DNA of 64,000 nucleotides from Candidatus Litorirhabdus singularis (GCF_026262625.1 NZ_SHNN01000001.1:1736001-1800000); one strand, 5' to 3'; shown: positions 1 to 8,535, counted from the stretch's first letter. The notes: generated by a model from the letters alone, not told the origin. Made by a program: numbers and translations.

Positions 1-1
1 T

Positions 2-187
2 CAGGTGGCGCTGGGCATGCTCGGTATGGAGGCCAGCCTTTACGTTGGGGATCCCAATGCGATTGACGATGGCCGCTGGGCCCTGGGCTATATGAACAGT
101 TATACCGGTACCATCTCTGGGGGTAGCAGTGAAATTCAACGCAATATTCTGGGCGAACGCGTGCTCGGAATGCCGAAAACCAAGTAG
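2..187 (+). CDS. acyl-CoA dehydrogenase, C-terminal fragment (gene begins before the window)
   Basis: The reading frame is open from the first bases of the window, so only about 61 C-terminal residues are present. They end with SGGSSEIQRNILGERVLG, the signature of the C-terminal helical domain of FAD-dependent acyl-CoA dehydrogenases, which oxidise acyl-CoA thioesters to 2-enoyl-CoA in the cytoplasm. The stop is 12 bases before the next acyl-CoA dehydrogenase gene, which has its own GGAGGAG ribosome binding site. The two are probably co-transcribed and may form an alpha2beta2 enzyme, as known for steroid side-chain acyl-CoA dehydrogenases; that pairing is inferred from the tandem arrangement only. 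Substrate is unknown. Confidence 0.88.
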   Translation, partial: QVALGMLGMEASLYVGDPNAIDDGRWALGYMNSYTGTISGGSSEIQRNILGERVLGMPKTK

Positions 188-199
188 GGAGGAGTACCT

Positions 200-1321
200 A
201 TGCCACAGCCCGCAGATTTTGGATTCGGTGAAGAGCAGGCGATGCTCAAGGATTCAGCGCGCCGTTTTATGGAAGACAAACAGCCGTTGCTGGCGCTAAG
301 AAAAGTGATAGCGGGCACGGAAGATCCCTATTTCGGCAAGGAGCGGCCGGGCAGTTATGACAGGGAGGCGTGGAAAGAGATGGTGGCTCTGGGATGGAGC
401 GCACTGGCGGTGCCTGAAGCTGCCGGCGGCGTGGGGATGAACCTGGTGAGCGCGGTTGCCGTTGCCGAGGAAGTGGGTCGGGCGGCCATGCCAACGCCGC
501 TGACATCCACTTTGCAGACCATATTTGTGCTGCGAGAAGCGGCGACTGCCGCTGCAGAAAATTGGCTGCAGCAGATATCCGAAGGCAAAAGTGGCACGCT
601 TGCCTTATACGGGAAAGACGGTTCACATGAGCTCGATCAGAGCGACGTGACGGCGGTGGACGGCCGGCTCAATGGCACGTCCTTTTACGTGCAGGATTTG
701 CAAAAGGTCGACTTTCTGGTAGTTGCCGCCAGAGAGGGTGATACGGTCAAGTTGTATGCGCTTGAACTCAGCGCTGAAGGTGTGCAGCTCGACTTTGACC
801 GCATTGTTGATCTAACCCGCGACCAGGGCCGGGTTACTTTCAATAATGTGGCGGCAGAATGCATTGCAGAGGACGGCGCAGCGACGTTGCAGGCAGCCCT
901 GCCTGCTACCTTGACGCTAGTCGCCGCTGATATGGCCGGCGCCAGTGAATGGCTGCTGCAGGCAACGGCAGAGTACGCTCAGATACGCACCCAGTTCGAC
1001 CGCCCCATTGGTTTTTTCCAGGCAGTGAAGCACCCGGTGGTCAATATGATGATCCTGGCAGATCAGACCCGTTCATTGGTCTACGCAGCGGCCTGCGCCT
1101 ATGACACCGCGCCGGCCACCGCGCACAGGGCAGCCCATCTTGCCAAGTCCAGCGCCTCTGATACTGCGGAGTTCTGCGCCAATCGTGCCACCCAGCTGCA
1201 CGGTGGTATTGGCTTTACCTGGGAGCACGATGTGCAGATTTACCACAAGCGCCTGATCCACTCTCAGCACTTGTATGGGGATGGAGTCTGGCAGCGGGAG
1301 CAAGCTTCCAAGTATCTGTGA
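200..1321 (+). CDS. acyl-CoA dehydrogenase family protein
   Basis: A 373-residue protein of normal family length. The N-terminal helical domain (about 1-115) carries the usual WSALAVPEAAGGVGM stretch. The middle beta domain is divergent. The C-terminal FAD-binding helical domain (about 225-373) holds RTQFDRPIGFFQAVKH and QLHGGIGFTWEHD, both typical of the family. The ribosome binding site GGAGGAG lies just upstream of the ATG. It follows another acyl-CoA dehydrogenase gene at once, so the two products may be partner subunits of one heteromeric enzyme of acyl-CoA beta-oxidation. In such pairs one subunit often lacks the catalytic base; I cannot settle which from sequence alone. The physiological acyl-CoA is not predictable. 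Confidence 0.88.
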   Translation: MPQPADFGFGEEQAMLKDSARRFMEDKQPLLALRKVIAGTEDPYFGKERPGSYDREAWKEMVALGWSALAVPEAAGGVGMNLVSAVAVAEEVGRAAMPTPLTSTLQTIFVLREAATAAAENWLQQISEGKSGTLALYGKDGSHELDQSDVTAVDGRLNGTSFYVQDLQKVDFLVVAAREGDTVKLYALELSAEGVQLDFDRIVDLTRDQGRVTFNNVAAECIAEDGAATLQAALPATLTLVAADMAGASEWLLQATAEYAQIRTQFDRPIGFFQAVKHPVVNMMILADQTRSLVYAAACAYDTAPATAHRAAHLAKSSASDTAEFCANRATQLHGGIGFTWEHDVQIYHKRLIHSQHLYGDGVWQREQASKYL

Positions 1322-1391
1322 TGTTGATCTACCCAACACGAGATTACTGGCCCCTAAACACAAGCCCGGTGTCAACTCTGGCACCGCCAGG

Positions 1392-1850
1392 TCAGGTGAC
1401 CTGGTCGCGCCGCGTGAGCAGTGTGATCGTGGAAATTACAGTTGCCACTATCAGTCCACTTTCATCTAGCATATCGAACTCAGCGGTGTATTCACTGCGT
1501 CCCTCGCTCTCCAATTGAGCTAGCAACCTGGCAATAGTGTCATCACTCAGCTGATACTCTGCAAAGACATCGGTGTAGGCCGGTTTCAAAAAATTGAGAT
1601 GCATGCTCCTGACGATCGGGAAATGCCGCTGGTCATCGATAATGGTTGAGCCACACATAGCGGCACCCGCTTCGGCCAGCACCGACAGTGCGCCAAGGTA
1701 CATACTACCCACGTGGTTTTCGTTACTGGCGAGCGGCATTCGCGACTTGCCGAAGCCATAGCCCACTGATTCCGCGCGAACACCACAGCGCTTCATGAAT
1801 TCGATATTCTCCATACGCGACTGAAAGATCTCTATGGAAAGTTCCTGCAT
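1392..1850 (-). CDS. hotdog-fold thioesterase-like protein
   Basis: A 152-residue protein matching small single-domain hotdog proteins (PaaI or DUF4442-like). Features visible are the N-terminal helix, then NENHVGSMYLGALSVLAEAGAA, where an N-H-x-G-S motif precedes the long hotdog helix, followed by strands ending in a VATVISTITL segment. Such proteins usually hydrolyse acyl-CoA thioesters, which fits the neighbouring acyl-CoA dehydrogenases. The gene is convergent with them, its stop lying about 70 bases from theirs. Substrate is unknown, and a non-catalytic acyl-binding role cannot be excluded. Confidence 0.7.
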   Translation of the reverse strand: MQELSIEIFQSRMENIEFMKRCGVRAESVGYGFGKSRMPLASNENHVGSMYLGALSVLAEAGAAMCGSTIIDDQRHFPIVRSMHLNFLKPAYTDVFAEYQLSDDTIARLLAQLESEGRSEYTAEFDMLDESGLIVATVISTITLLTRRDQVT

Positions 1851-2042
1851 ACCAGCGGCACTCCTCGATAAAATATGGCTCGGGCTGTTTGTACGTCAGA
1901 TAACGCAGCCGCATGGCAATTAGCATGCCACACGATATCAGGGAATACGATTGGCTTAGTAGCTCAGGTTGCAATCCTCCGGTTAGGGTCACAAACTAGC
2001 AACCATAATGCCTTTCAGGTCTAAAGCCAGAGAAACCCAACG

Positions 2043-3752
2043 ATGAAACAGAACACACTATTGACGATCGTATGCTGTCTTACAGTCGCCTTATTTGGTT
2101 GTGCGGGGCAGCGAGCCGAGGTTTCACCCAGCCAGCTGGCTGACCAGGTTTTCAGTGCCGCTGCTATTGTTACCATGGATGATGGCGCACCCGATGCGGA
2201 AATGGTGGCAGTCAAGGCGGGTAGAATTCTGGCGGTGGGTAGTCGCGAGGAAATTGCTCCCTATATCGATACTGAAACTAAGATCATTGATCTGGGTTCT
2301 GCCACTCTGGTGCCGGGTTTTATCGACCCCCATAGTCATTTTTCCCATGCGGCGGGGGCTGCAAGTTGGGCCAATATCGCTGGCGCCCCTGTGGGAACGA
2401 TGGCGAGCATTGCCGACATTATAGAAGAAATGAAGTTGCAGCAGCAGCGTAATCAGTCTGGACCAGGGGAATGGGTGGTTGGCTTTGGCTACGACGCAGA
2501 TACGCTCAGCGATGGCCGCCATATAAACCGCGACGACCTGGACGCAGCTTTCCCCGACAACCCGGTGCTCTTGATTCACGTCTCCTTCCACGGAGGGGTG
2601 CTCAACAGCCAGGGCTTTGCTCAAATCAACTACGATGAAAATACGCCAACGCCAGAAGGCGGTATTATTGTGCGCCGTCCAAACAGCAACGAGCCTTTGG
2701 GGCTGTTAATGGAGACCGCCTGGTTTCCGGCGATCAGCGTGTTGCCGCGGCCACAGGGTGAGGCGCGTTTCGCCAATCTTGTTAAAGCACAGCAGCACTA
2801 TGCAGCCAATGGAGTCACTACCGCGCAAGATGGACTGGTAGGTTATGAAGAATTCGAGCTGCTGAAAGAGGCTGCTGCCCGCAACGATCTGTTTCTGGAT
2901 TTGGTCGCGCTGGGTTCATACGCCGAGGTTCCAAAATTTGCCGCCGAGCACACTGAATACAAAGGCTACCAAAATCGACTGAAGCTCGGCGGAATCAAAA
3001 TCATTAGCGACGGGTCGCCACAGGGAAAAACCGCTTTTTTTAGCGAACCGTATCTGACGGGTGGGCCCGGCGGTGAACAGAACTGGCGCGGAGAGCCCAT
3101 GATGCCGGTAGAGCAATTCGATGCTGTGCTAGGTGCCGTTTACGCTGCGGATATGCAGGCTTTTGTCCATGCCAATGCGGACGCGGCGATTGATATGCTG
3201 CTGAGTGCACACCGGACTCATAAGGCCAATACGGCAGAGGATAGTCGTACCGTCGTTATTCACTCTCAGTTTGTGCGCCAGGATCAGCTACAGGCCTACG
3301 CCAAATTTGGCATGGTACCGGCCTTTTTTAGCAATCATGCCTATTACTGGGGCGATGTACATGTGGAAAATCTCGGTGTAGAACGAGCTCATTTTTTGTC
3401 TCCGATGCGGTCGGCCACGGAGTTGGGACTTCATTTTACTAATCACAGCGACTACATGGTAACCCCTCTGAACCCAATGTTTACGGTTTGGTCGGCGGTT
3501 AACCGGCTCTCCCGCAGCGGCCAGGTGATTGGCAGCAATGAGCGCGTCACACCGCTGCAGGCACTCAAGGCGATTACGCTTGACGCAGCCTTTCAGTATT
3601 TTGAAGAGGATCAAAAGGGCTCTATCACAGTTGGCAAACTGGCGGATTTTGCAGTATTGAACGCGAACCCATTGACCGTAGAGCCGATGGACATTAAGGA
3701 CATTCAAGTCCTGTCTACCTACAAGGAAGGGCAACAAATATACGCTCGCTAG
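2043..3752 (+). CDS. amidohydrolase family lipoprotein (YtcJ-like)
   Basis: A 569-residue metal-dependent hydrolase of the amidohydrolase_3 type. It has a lipoprotein signal peptide with lipobox LFGC (Cys20), so the mature protein is probably anchored to a membrane facing the periplasm. The metal-binding HxH pair is in GFIDPHSHF (His97, His99). The C-terminal part has the standard GKLADFAVLNANPL closing beta sandwich that follows the TIM barrel. YtcJ-like enzymes act on amide, carbamate or ester bonds of small molecules, but the natural substrate here cannot be told. It is a single gene with about 190 bases of upstream noncoding sequence and the PEP-CTERM control region downstream. Confidence 0.85.
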   Translation: MKQNTLLTIVCCLTVALFGCAGQRAEVSPSQLADQVFSAAAIVTMDDGAPDAEMVAVKAGRILAVGSREEIAPYIDTETKIIDLGSATLVPGFIDPHSHFSHAAGAASWANIAGAPVGTMASIADIIEEMKLQQQRNQSGPGEWVVGFGYDADTLSDGRHINRDDLDAAFPDNPVLLIHVSFHGGVLNSQGFAQINYDENTPTPEGGIIVRRPNSNEPLGLLMETAWFPAISVLPRPQGEARFANLVKAQQHYAANGVTTAQDGLVGYEEFELLKEAAARNDLFLDLVALGSYAEVPKFAAEHTEYKGYQNRLKLGGIKIISDGSPQGKTAFFSEPYLTGGPGGEQNWRGEPMMPVEQFDAVLGAVYAADMQAFVHANADAAIDMLLSAHRTHKANTAEDSRTVVIHSQFVRQDQLQAYAKFGMVPAFFSNHAYYWGDVHVENLGVERAHFLSPMRSATELGLHFTNHSDYMVTPLNPMFTVWSAVNRLSRSGQVIGSNERVTPLQALKAITLDAAFQYFEEDQKGSITVGKLADFAVLNANPLTVEPMDIKDIQVLSTYKEGQQIYAR

Positions 3753-3840
3753 TCTGTCGCGGGGGTTCCCAAGTTAACCCGATGGAACACCATCTCACCA
3801 GTCACGGCGGAGGCATTTCAGAGCAGCAAACTACTTAAAC

Positions 3841-3858
3841 TGTCAGCTTTTTTTACAC
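3841..3858 (+). promoter_or_regulatory. PEP-CTERM upstream element, copy 1
   Basis: The sequence is TGTCAGCTTTTTTTACAC. It matches copy 2 at 3989 and the copy at 60234-60251 on the other strand. All three lie upstream of PEP/VPLPA-CTERM genes. It is a candidate binding site for a sigma-54 activator such as PrsR, which is known to accompany PEP-CTERM systems; the protein itself is not in this window. Confidence 0.6.
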
Positions 3859-3988
3859 TATATTCGCTATCCGCGCCAAACATCGGCGTGAGACGAGAGA
3901 ACCATTTCACAGTCTGACATTTTGGCTTGCTCGCTCTATCCGAAACTGGGAACCAGATCACAGCAGGCCATTTCTGAAGCATTGAATG

Positions 3989-4006
3989 GGTCAGCTTTCT
4001 TTACAG
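3989..4006 (+). promoter_or_regulatory. PEP-CTERM upstream element, copy 2
   Basis: The sequence is GGTCAGCTTTCTTTACAG, 148 bases after copy 1 and about 137 bases before the predicted sigma-54 -24 element, a typical enhancer-to-promoter distance. Confidence 0.6.
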
Positions 4007-4142
4007 TCTGCGCCAAGCCCTTCAACCGCACTATATCCCTGCCTAGGTCTTAAAGGTGCTCGTGTGCTTGGCGGGCTCAATACTGGGAACCAGGTCACGG
4101 CTTGCACCATAAGATTGGCTGGTGGCGGCTAGATTCGCAATG

Positions 4143-4158
4143 TGGCCCTACTCTTGCA
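4143..4158 (+). promoter_or_regulatory. sigma-54-type promoter of the PEP-CTERM gene
   Basis: TGGCCCTACTCTTGCA has GG and GC dinucleotides exactly ten bases apart and closely fits the sigma-54 consensus TGGCAC-N5-TTGCA. It lies about 95 bases before the start of the first PEP-CTERM gene and downstream of the two TGTCAGC elements. Confidence 0.65.
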
Positions 4159-4252
4159 TTAGCTGGTGTGTCGACGGATTTCCAACCAGGTGGTCCGCGG
4201 TTTCACTGGCGATCCTTTACGGATTGATCAGTGCGAGTATGGAGCTTGAGTA

Positions 4253-4825
4253 ATGTTGTTTGTTGAGAGTCTGAATAAGTGTCTTCCACGACAATGGTTG
4301 GCAGTGCTGTTACTGGCTTTACCGATTTCGGCCACTGCCATGCCCATTAATGGCGCCATTGGTTTTGGGGGATTGTTCTCAACTACTGGCGGCACGGGAG
4401 TCGAGTTTAGCGACGCCACGGGTTTGGATGTGAGTTTCGCGCTAGTCGCGGCAGCGAGCGGAGATTATCTTCCGGCGCTGGGAAGCAGTGCGACCTTTAA
4501 TGCCTTGGTTTTTATTCCAACGACTACACCTATTGCGCCGCTATGGACAATCAATGTGGGCGCCATCACTTATAGCTTTAGTTTGCTGGATGTGAGTCTG
4601 ATGTTTCGGGACTCAGATCAAATCAACCTGACTGGCAGCGGTTTCGTTAGCGCGACAGGGTTTGACGATACCCCAGGGCAATGGACGTTTTCTGGCGAGC
4701 AGGGCAGTAGTTTTTCCACGTTCTCTTCGATTACCGAGTCCAACGCGGTCCCAACCCCCGCCACTTTACTATTGCTGATTGCAGGTCTGGCAGGTATTGG
4801 GTTTTCTCGACGTCGCTTCGGTTGA
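4253..4825 (+). CDS. PEP-CTERM sorting domain protein
   Basis: A 190-residue exported protein. The N terminus has a signal peptide (WLAVLLLALPISATAM). The C terminus is a classic PEP-CTERM tripartite signal: the motif VPTPATL, a hydrophobic segment (LLLIAGLAGIGF) and a basic SRRRFG tail. In known systems this tail is recognised by an exosortase linked to exopolysaccharide export; no exosortase lies in this window. The middle (about 30-165) is beta-rich, acidic and low in lysine, with GFDDTPGQWTFSG near residue 140. The next gene encodes a related protein with a similar block, suggesting a tandem duplication. Function beyond surface or matrix association is unknown. Confidence 0.85.
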   Translation: MLFVESLNKCLPRQWLAVLLLALPISATAMPINGAIGFGGLFSTTGGTGVEFSDATGLDVSFALVAAASGDYLPALGSSATFNALVFIPTTTPIAPLWTINVGAITYSFSLLDVSLMFRDSDQINLTGSGFVSATGFDDTPGQWTFSGEQGSSFSTFSSITESNAVPTPATLLLLIAGLAGIGFSRRRFG

Positions 4826-4975
4826 GCGAGCCTTCGAGGCTGGCAGGTTTGACACTTTTTTAGAACCTTGCTGGGCAAAAATCTGTAAGAGCCTATGAGA
4901 TTCAGGAGATGGCGCTAAGCGCACCATCGGATAACCACGCTTAGGCAACACTTAACCCATTCATGGAAAGTCATA

Positions 4976-5557
4976 ATGAAAACTGTAAATGTAGTCAAGA
5001 AAATCAGTTCTGTTGTCCTGTCGTTGATGATGGGCGCAGGGATTTCCCTGTCGGTCTCTGCTGCACAAATAAGCGCTGGCAGCGAAATGGCCTTTTTTGG
5101 CACCTATGTCCCCACGGGCGGTACAGATTTGACCAGCGCCACTGGCCTTGCGTTTCCAGCACCGGTAACCATCGCCGCCGGTGCTAACGATTTTGCGTTC
5201 GCCGCCAGTAGTCTGGCCAGTTTTTCCGGCTTCGGTTTCAATCCGGCCACAGCGGGTCCGGTTCTCACGTTTTCCAACGGCGGCGCGTTTACGGCGGCAA
5301 ATATTGTCACGGACGTACAAACCGCTCAGTCACTTGATTTGACGCTTGTCGGTACCTGGAGCCTGAATGGGTTCGACGATACAATCGGCAGCCTGATTTT
5401 TACAGCTGACGCCCTGGGCGGCTTATACACTTTTTCAGCGGCTGGTACCGTGGCCAACCCGGCAGTAGTGCCGCTTCCCGGTGCCATGCTGTTCTTTGCT
5501 TCGGCCTTGGCCGGGTTGGGGGTTTTACGTCGTCCTGCAGCTAAAACACAACGCTGA
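4976..5557 (+). CDS. VPLPA-CTERM sorting domain protein
   Basis: A 193-residue exported protein with an N-terminal signal peptide (VVLSLMMGAGISLSVSAAQ) and a C-terminal sorting signal: VPLPGAM, then a hydrophobic stretch (LFFASALAGLGVL) and an arginine-rich end (RRPAAKTQR). It shares blocks such as TGLAF/TGLDV and GFDD(T/I) with the preceding gene, so the two look like diverged duplicates. About 150 bases separate them and I see no sigma-54 promoter in that gap, so it is probably read from the promoter at 4143. A hairpin AGCC-TTCGA-GGCT follows the first stop codon and may attenuate the transcript. Confidence 0.82.
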   Translation: MKTVNVVKKISSVVLSLMMGAGISLSVSAAQISAGSEMAFFGTYVPTGGTDLTSATGLAFPAPVTIAAGANDFAFAASSLASFSGFGFNPATAGPVLTFSNGGAFTAANIVTDVQTAQSLDLTLVGTWSLNGFDDTIGSLIFTADALGGLYTFSAAGTVANPAVVPLPGAMLFFASALAGLGVLRRPAAKTQR

Positions 5558-5575
5558 GCACGAAACCGCTTAGGC

Positions 5576-5763
5576 GTACTGACAAGGTAAGTTTTCAACT
5601 GCGTTAGAATCGGTGGGTGAACGCATTCAAGCGTCACCGATTGCCACCCGATATCATTTCTTGTGCCGTCTGGCGCTACCCAAGTAGTCACCATGTTGGC
5701 GCACACCATTATCGTAGTCTTAACTTCGGAGCGTTCGGTGAGCGGAGTAGGGCGGTGGCTTAA
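5576..5763 (+). mobile_element. decayed IS6-like element: transposase N- and C-termini with the middle deleted
   Basis: It begins with GTACTGACAAGGTAA, a copy of the terminal repeat family of this window. At 5632-5679 a frame reads RHRLPPDIISCAVWRY, the start of an IS6-like transposase. At 5704-5763 another frame reads HHYRSLNFGAFGERSRAVA followed by TAA, the end of the same protein. About 200 codons between are missing, so it is non-autonomous and MITE-like. Confidence 0.65.
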
Positions 5764-5797
5764 GACTCGTGCGCTAGAATCTCCTGGTTCCTCAGCG

Positions 5798-6925
5798 TTA
5801 GCTTTTTAGAACCATCCCAATGGCTTCATCCCAGACTCTGTGAATGTGCTGAAGGAGCGGTTCGTTCCGCCCCAAGACGATTGAATCGCGCCCCCTCTCA
5901 AATCCTTGCTGGCACTCGGCTGCAGCAACAAAATCTTCGCCGCGCAGAAGATCGTTCGCGAACTGCGCGCCTTGAGCATGAAGGGCACGCTCTTCTTCGT
6001 TAGCGGGCCCGGTTAACATGTAACTGAAATGCACGCGTGCCTCGCCCGGATGTGAGCCGGGGTCAATCCGTATCATTTGAGACGTTGCGGCCCCCTGTAC
6101 CAGAACGCAACTGGGGAACAGAAAGTACACAACCGTGCCGTCGAAACAATCTGGCCATTGGTCTTCTGGTAAGTCGCGCAGCTCCTCGATCGACCGCATA
6201 GGAAAAGCCCAGCGACAATGACGCCCGAAAAGATCGAAAGATGCATTCCCCAAAGCAAACGGATGCAGTGACTGCTTGTGGAGAAAAGGAAAGTGATATC
6301 CCTCGAAGTTCACATCGACCACGAGTTTCCAATTCGCAGCGACGGGAAATTCGCGCGTCTCAAGGTGCTCGTAATTCTCAAACGGGTAAGCAAGCGCGGG
6401 GGCGACTGAGTCGAGGTGCCCGTCCACTTCAACGCCGGCTTGCAGTCCGATAGTGACTAGTCCTTTCATCTCGCTGATGGGGAGCGGTTTGAGCCCGAGC
6501 GTCGCCTCGTCAATACCATCAAAATGTTCAGCACCGGGTCGGGCAATAAGCTTGCCCGTCTGGTCGTAGCACCAGGCGTGGTAACTGCACTTGAAACGAT
6601 GTGCCTCGCCCGCTCCATGTGCCACGCAGGCACCGCGATGCGCACAGGCATTGAGGAACGCCCTGAGTATATCGTCCTCGTCACGTACTAACAGCACAGG
6701 AACGTCTGCGACTGTGCGGGTTAAATAGTGACCGCGTTTAATTTCACTGCCGTAGGCGACCACATGAGGAGTTCTCGCAAAGAGCTCTCGATCTCGCTCA
6801 AAGCGCTCGGCTTCGACAAACATGCTGCTCGATAGCCGCTGCGGTGATGGAGCGCACTCGAGGTTCTTAACCGCAATGAGGTCCAGTACGCGCCTGGTTG
6901 TATCAATTGTATCTTCTCGGTTCAT
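5798..6925 (-). CDS. Rieske aromatic ring-hydroxylating oxygenase alpha subunit family protein
   Basis: A 375-residue protein. The Rieske [2Fe-2S] site is C94-x-H96 ... C113-x2-H116 (CAHRG and CSYHAW). The mononuclear iron site is seen at NFEGYHFPFLH (His211, His216) with a bridging acidic residue expected nearby. These proteins use electrons from a reductase to insert oxygen into aromatic rings or demethylate substrates; no reductase is adjacent. The gene lies downstream of an MFS transporter on the same strand, separated by about 100 bases that hold a perfect palindrome. Substrate is unknown. The protein is near the short end of the family. Confidence 0.85.
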   Translation of the reverse strand: MNREDTIDTTRRVLDLIAVKNLECAPSPQRLSSSMFVEAERFERDRELFARTPHVVAYGSEIKRGHYLTRTVADVPVLLVRDEDDILRAFLNACAHRGACVAHGAGEAHRFKCSYHAWCYDQTGKLIARPGAEHFDGIDEATLGLKPLPISEMKGLVTIGLQAGVEVDGHLDSVAPALAYPFENYEHLETREFPVAANWKLVVDVNFEGYHFPFLHKQSLHPFALGNASFDLFGRHCRWAFPMRSIEELRDLPEDQWPDCFDGTVVYFLFPSCVLVQGAATSQMIRIDPGSHPGEARVHFSYMLTGPANEEERALHAQGAQFANDLLRGEDFVAAAECQQGFERGRDSIVLGRNEPLLQHIHRVWDEAIGMVLKS

Positions 6926-6974
6926 AGCTCTTCTTACGTCTGCATTTTTAACATCTGGGCTTCAGCCCTGTGAG

Positions 6975-7004
6975 GGGTACTGACCAGTTAACTGGTCAGT
7001 ACCC
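6975..7004. repeat. perfect 30-bp palindrome of the terminal-repeat family
   Basis: The halves are GGGTACTGACCAGTT and its exact reverse complement, with no spacer. It equals two copies of the IS6-like terminal repeat abutted. It lies between the MFS gene and the Rieske gene; as RNA it would form a 15-bp stem. No U-run follows in the MFS transcript direction, so a standard terminator is not indicated. Confidence 0.75.
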
Positions 7005-7024
7005 TTTATTGGTCTACCTTTATG

Positions 7025-8233
7025 CTAGCCGGCGCGCTCCATGCGCAGCGGCAAGAGCAGTAAAATGGCTATCGCGAGAACGCCCGCGAACCCTTGCAGC
7101 AATAGCGTGTAGCTGCCGGTAGTGTCGACAACTCTGCCGACGATGACAAAGCTCGGCATCACAATCAGTGTGATGACCGGTCCCATCATACCCATGGCTC
7201 GCCCGAAGCTGCTGACACCGAATACCTGTGCCAGCATGGAGGCCCACACAGGAAGCATACCGCCAGCGGCCAGTCCAATTGAAGCGCAGGCCGCAAGCAT
7301 GCCTGTATATTCCGGTTTGGTCGACAGCATCAGAAAGCCCACCGCCACCAAAACGTGGGCGATGCCAAGGCCAAACTTGAGGCTGAACTTGTCGGCTGCA
7401 ATACCAAAAATGATTTTGCCTGTAAGACCGGCGACGGCAATGGTCATCAGCAGGCTAGAGGCTTGTCCATCGCTGCGCCCCAGGCTTGTTGCGTAAGGGG
7501 TTAGATTGGCGAGGATGGCCCCGTAGGTGGCCAGTAATAGGCCCAGGCTTGCTGCGATCAGCCAGAAAGCAGGCTGCCGCAGAATGTCCATTGTTTGCAT
7601 AGCTTGCTCGTCCGGCAGGGCGGTTGGCTGTGGGCTGTCTAGCCCTTCGGCCTGCAAGCCTTTGTCTTCCGGCTTGCCGTAAATGGTCCACCACATGATA
7701 GGTATCAGGACCAGCACAATGGAGGCGGCGAAGTTTTGCAGCGCGCCGCGCCAGCCAAAGTCTGCAATCCACCATGTGAACAGGACTGGAAGCAACATGC
7801 CGCCCACAGAGGTTCCGATGGCCGAAAACCCCAGCGCTTTTCCGCGGGATGCGGTAAACCAGCGCGAGATGGCTGCATTGGCGGGCATGGGGCCTACAAA
7901 TGCATTGCCCAACCCAACAAAGGCGCCAAAAATAACGCTAAACATGGTGATGCTGCTGGCCTGTGCGAGCAGCCACATACCCGCTGCATAAATGCCCGCG
8001 CCGCCGATCATCAACCAACGTACCGGGTAGCGATCTATCATGGCCCCGGCGAGAGGGCTCATAAACATACCCACGAGTGTGCACAGTGTCATGCTGTACA
8101 TCACCTGTTCCAGGCTCGCCCCGAACTCATTGCGCAGGGGCATGACCAGCAGGCTGAACGTGTAGGAAAAAAACCCAATAACAAAGAGTTGGGCAACGGC
8201 AGCACCACCCACTACTTTCCAGCCAAAGAACAT
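7025..8233 (-). CDS. MFS transporter
   Basis: A 402-residue integral membrane protein with about twelve hydrophobic segments. The MFS loop 2-3 signature is present as GAMIDRYPVRWLM after the second helix, and a related FGIAADKFSLKFG at the start of the second half marks the internal repeat. The sequence resembles oxalate/formate-antiporter-type or monocarboxylate permeases of the OFA group. It probably carries a small organic acid across the inner membrane. The downstream Rieske oxygenase on the same strand suggests uptake of its substrate, but the 100-base gap with a palindrome makes co-transcription uncertain. Confidence 0.85.
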   Translation of the reverse strand: MFFGWKVVGGAAVAQLFVIGFFSYTFSLLVMPLRNEFGASLEQVMYSMTLCTLVGMFMSPLAGAMIDRYPVRWLMIGGAGIYAAGMWLLAQASSITMFSVIFGAFVGLGNAFVGPMPANAAISRWFTASRGKALGFSAIGTSVGGMLLPVLFTWWIADFGWRGALQNFAASIVLVLIPIMWWTIYGKPEDKGLQAEGLDSPQPTALPDEQAMQTMDILRQPAFWLIAASLGLLLATYGAILANLTPYATSLGRSDGQASSLLMTIAVAGLTGKIIFGIAADKFSLKFGLGIAHVLVAVGFLMLSTKPEYTGMLAACASIGLAAGGMLPVWASMLAQVFGVSSFGRAMGMMGPVITLIVMPSFVIVGRVVDTTGSYTLLLQGFAGVLAIAILLLLPLRMERAG

Positions 8234-8535
8234 GTGATTTCACTCAGGTCGCCAGTTAATGTTGCAGTCTACGTTGCTCTGGATATGACGGACAGGTATT
8301 TAGCGGCCACTGGATGGATTTGCCTTGTCTCAGTTACGCAACTTGGCAGAACCGCGTGGGCAAGTCCCGAAATTGCCCTGAACTTGCCAGCAGCAAGTCG
8401 CAGCCTGATCACGCCAGAGCCATAACGGTAGCGATGCTGTAGAATGGCGCGTGACTGGCGTCGACCATTCCCTGGCATAATCAGACGTGCTGATATCCGG
8501 TTATGCCTGTACTTATTTTATCGTTGGAGATACCT
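8234..8535. other. intergenic, nothing recognised
   Basis: This gap separates the divergent MFS and patatin genes and must hold both promoters. I see no convincing gene, repeat or operator in it. Confidence 0.5.

Larger units (their letters stand above)
3753..4252 (+). promoter_or_regulatory. 500-base control region of the PEP-CTERM gene pair, with duplicated elements
   Basis: No gene is visible here. The region holds a degenerate direct duplication with a period near 140 bases. TGTCAGCTTTTTTTACAC at 3841 recurs as GGTCAGCTTTCTTTACAG at 3989. CTGGGAACCAGATCACAG at 3946 recurs as CTGGGAACCAGGTCACGG at 4083. Downstream, at 4143, is a sigma-54-type promoter. The layout (repeated distal elements, then a GG-N10-GC promoter, then the gene) is that expected for an enhancer-binding-protein-controlled promoter. 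That is an inference supported by recurrence of the same element upstream of the third VPLPA-CTERM gene at 60 kb. Confidence 0.6.

Noticed and set aside
4826-4975. Separate sigma-54 promoter for the second PEP-CTERM gene
   Set aside because: No GG-N10-GC site is present; GTTTGACACTTTTTTAGA only loosely resembles the upstream element.
6975-7004. Palindrome as an intrinsic terminator of the MFS transcript
   Set aside because: On the MFS strand no U-run follows the stem; TTTATT is on the other side. It fits the terminal-repeat family better.
7736-8425. A 229-codon open frame antisense to the MFS gene
   Set aside because: Composition is typical of an antisense shadow (His, Gln, Arg rich) and it runs through the MFS start region.
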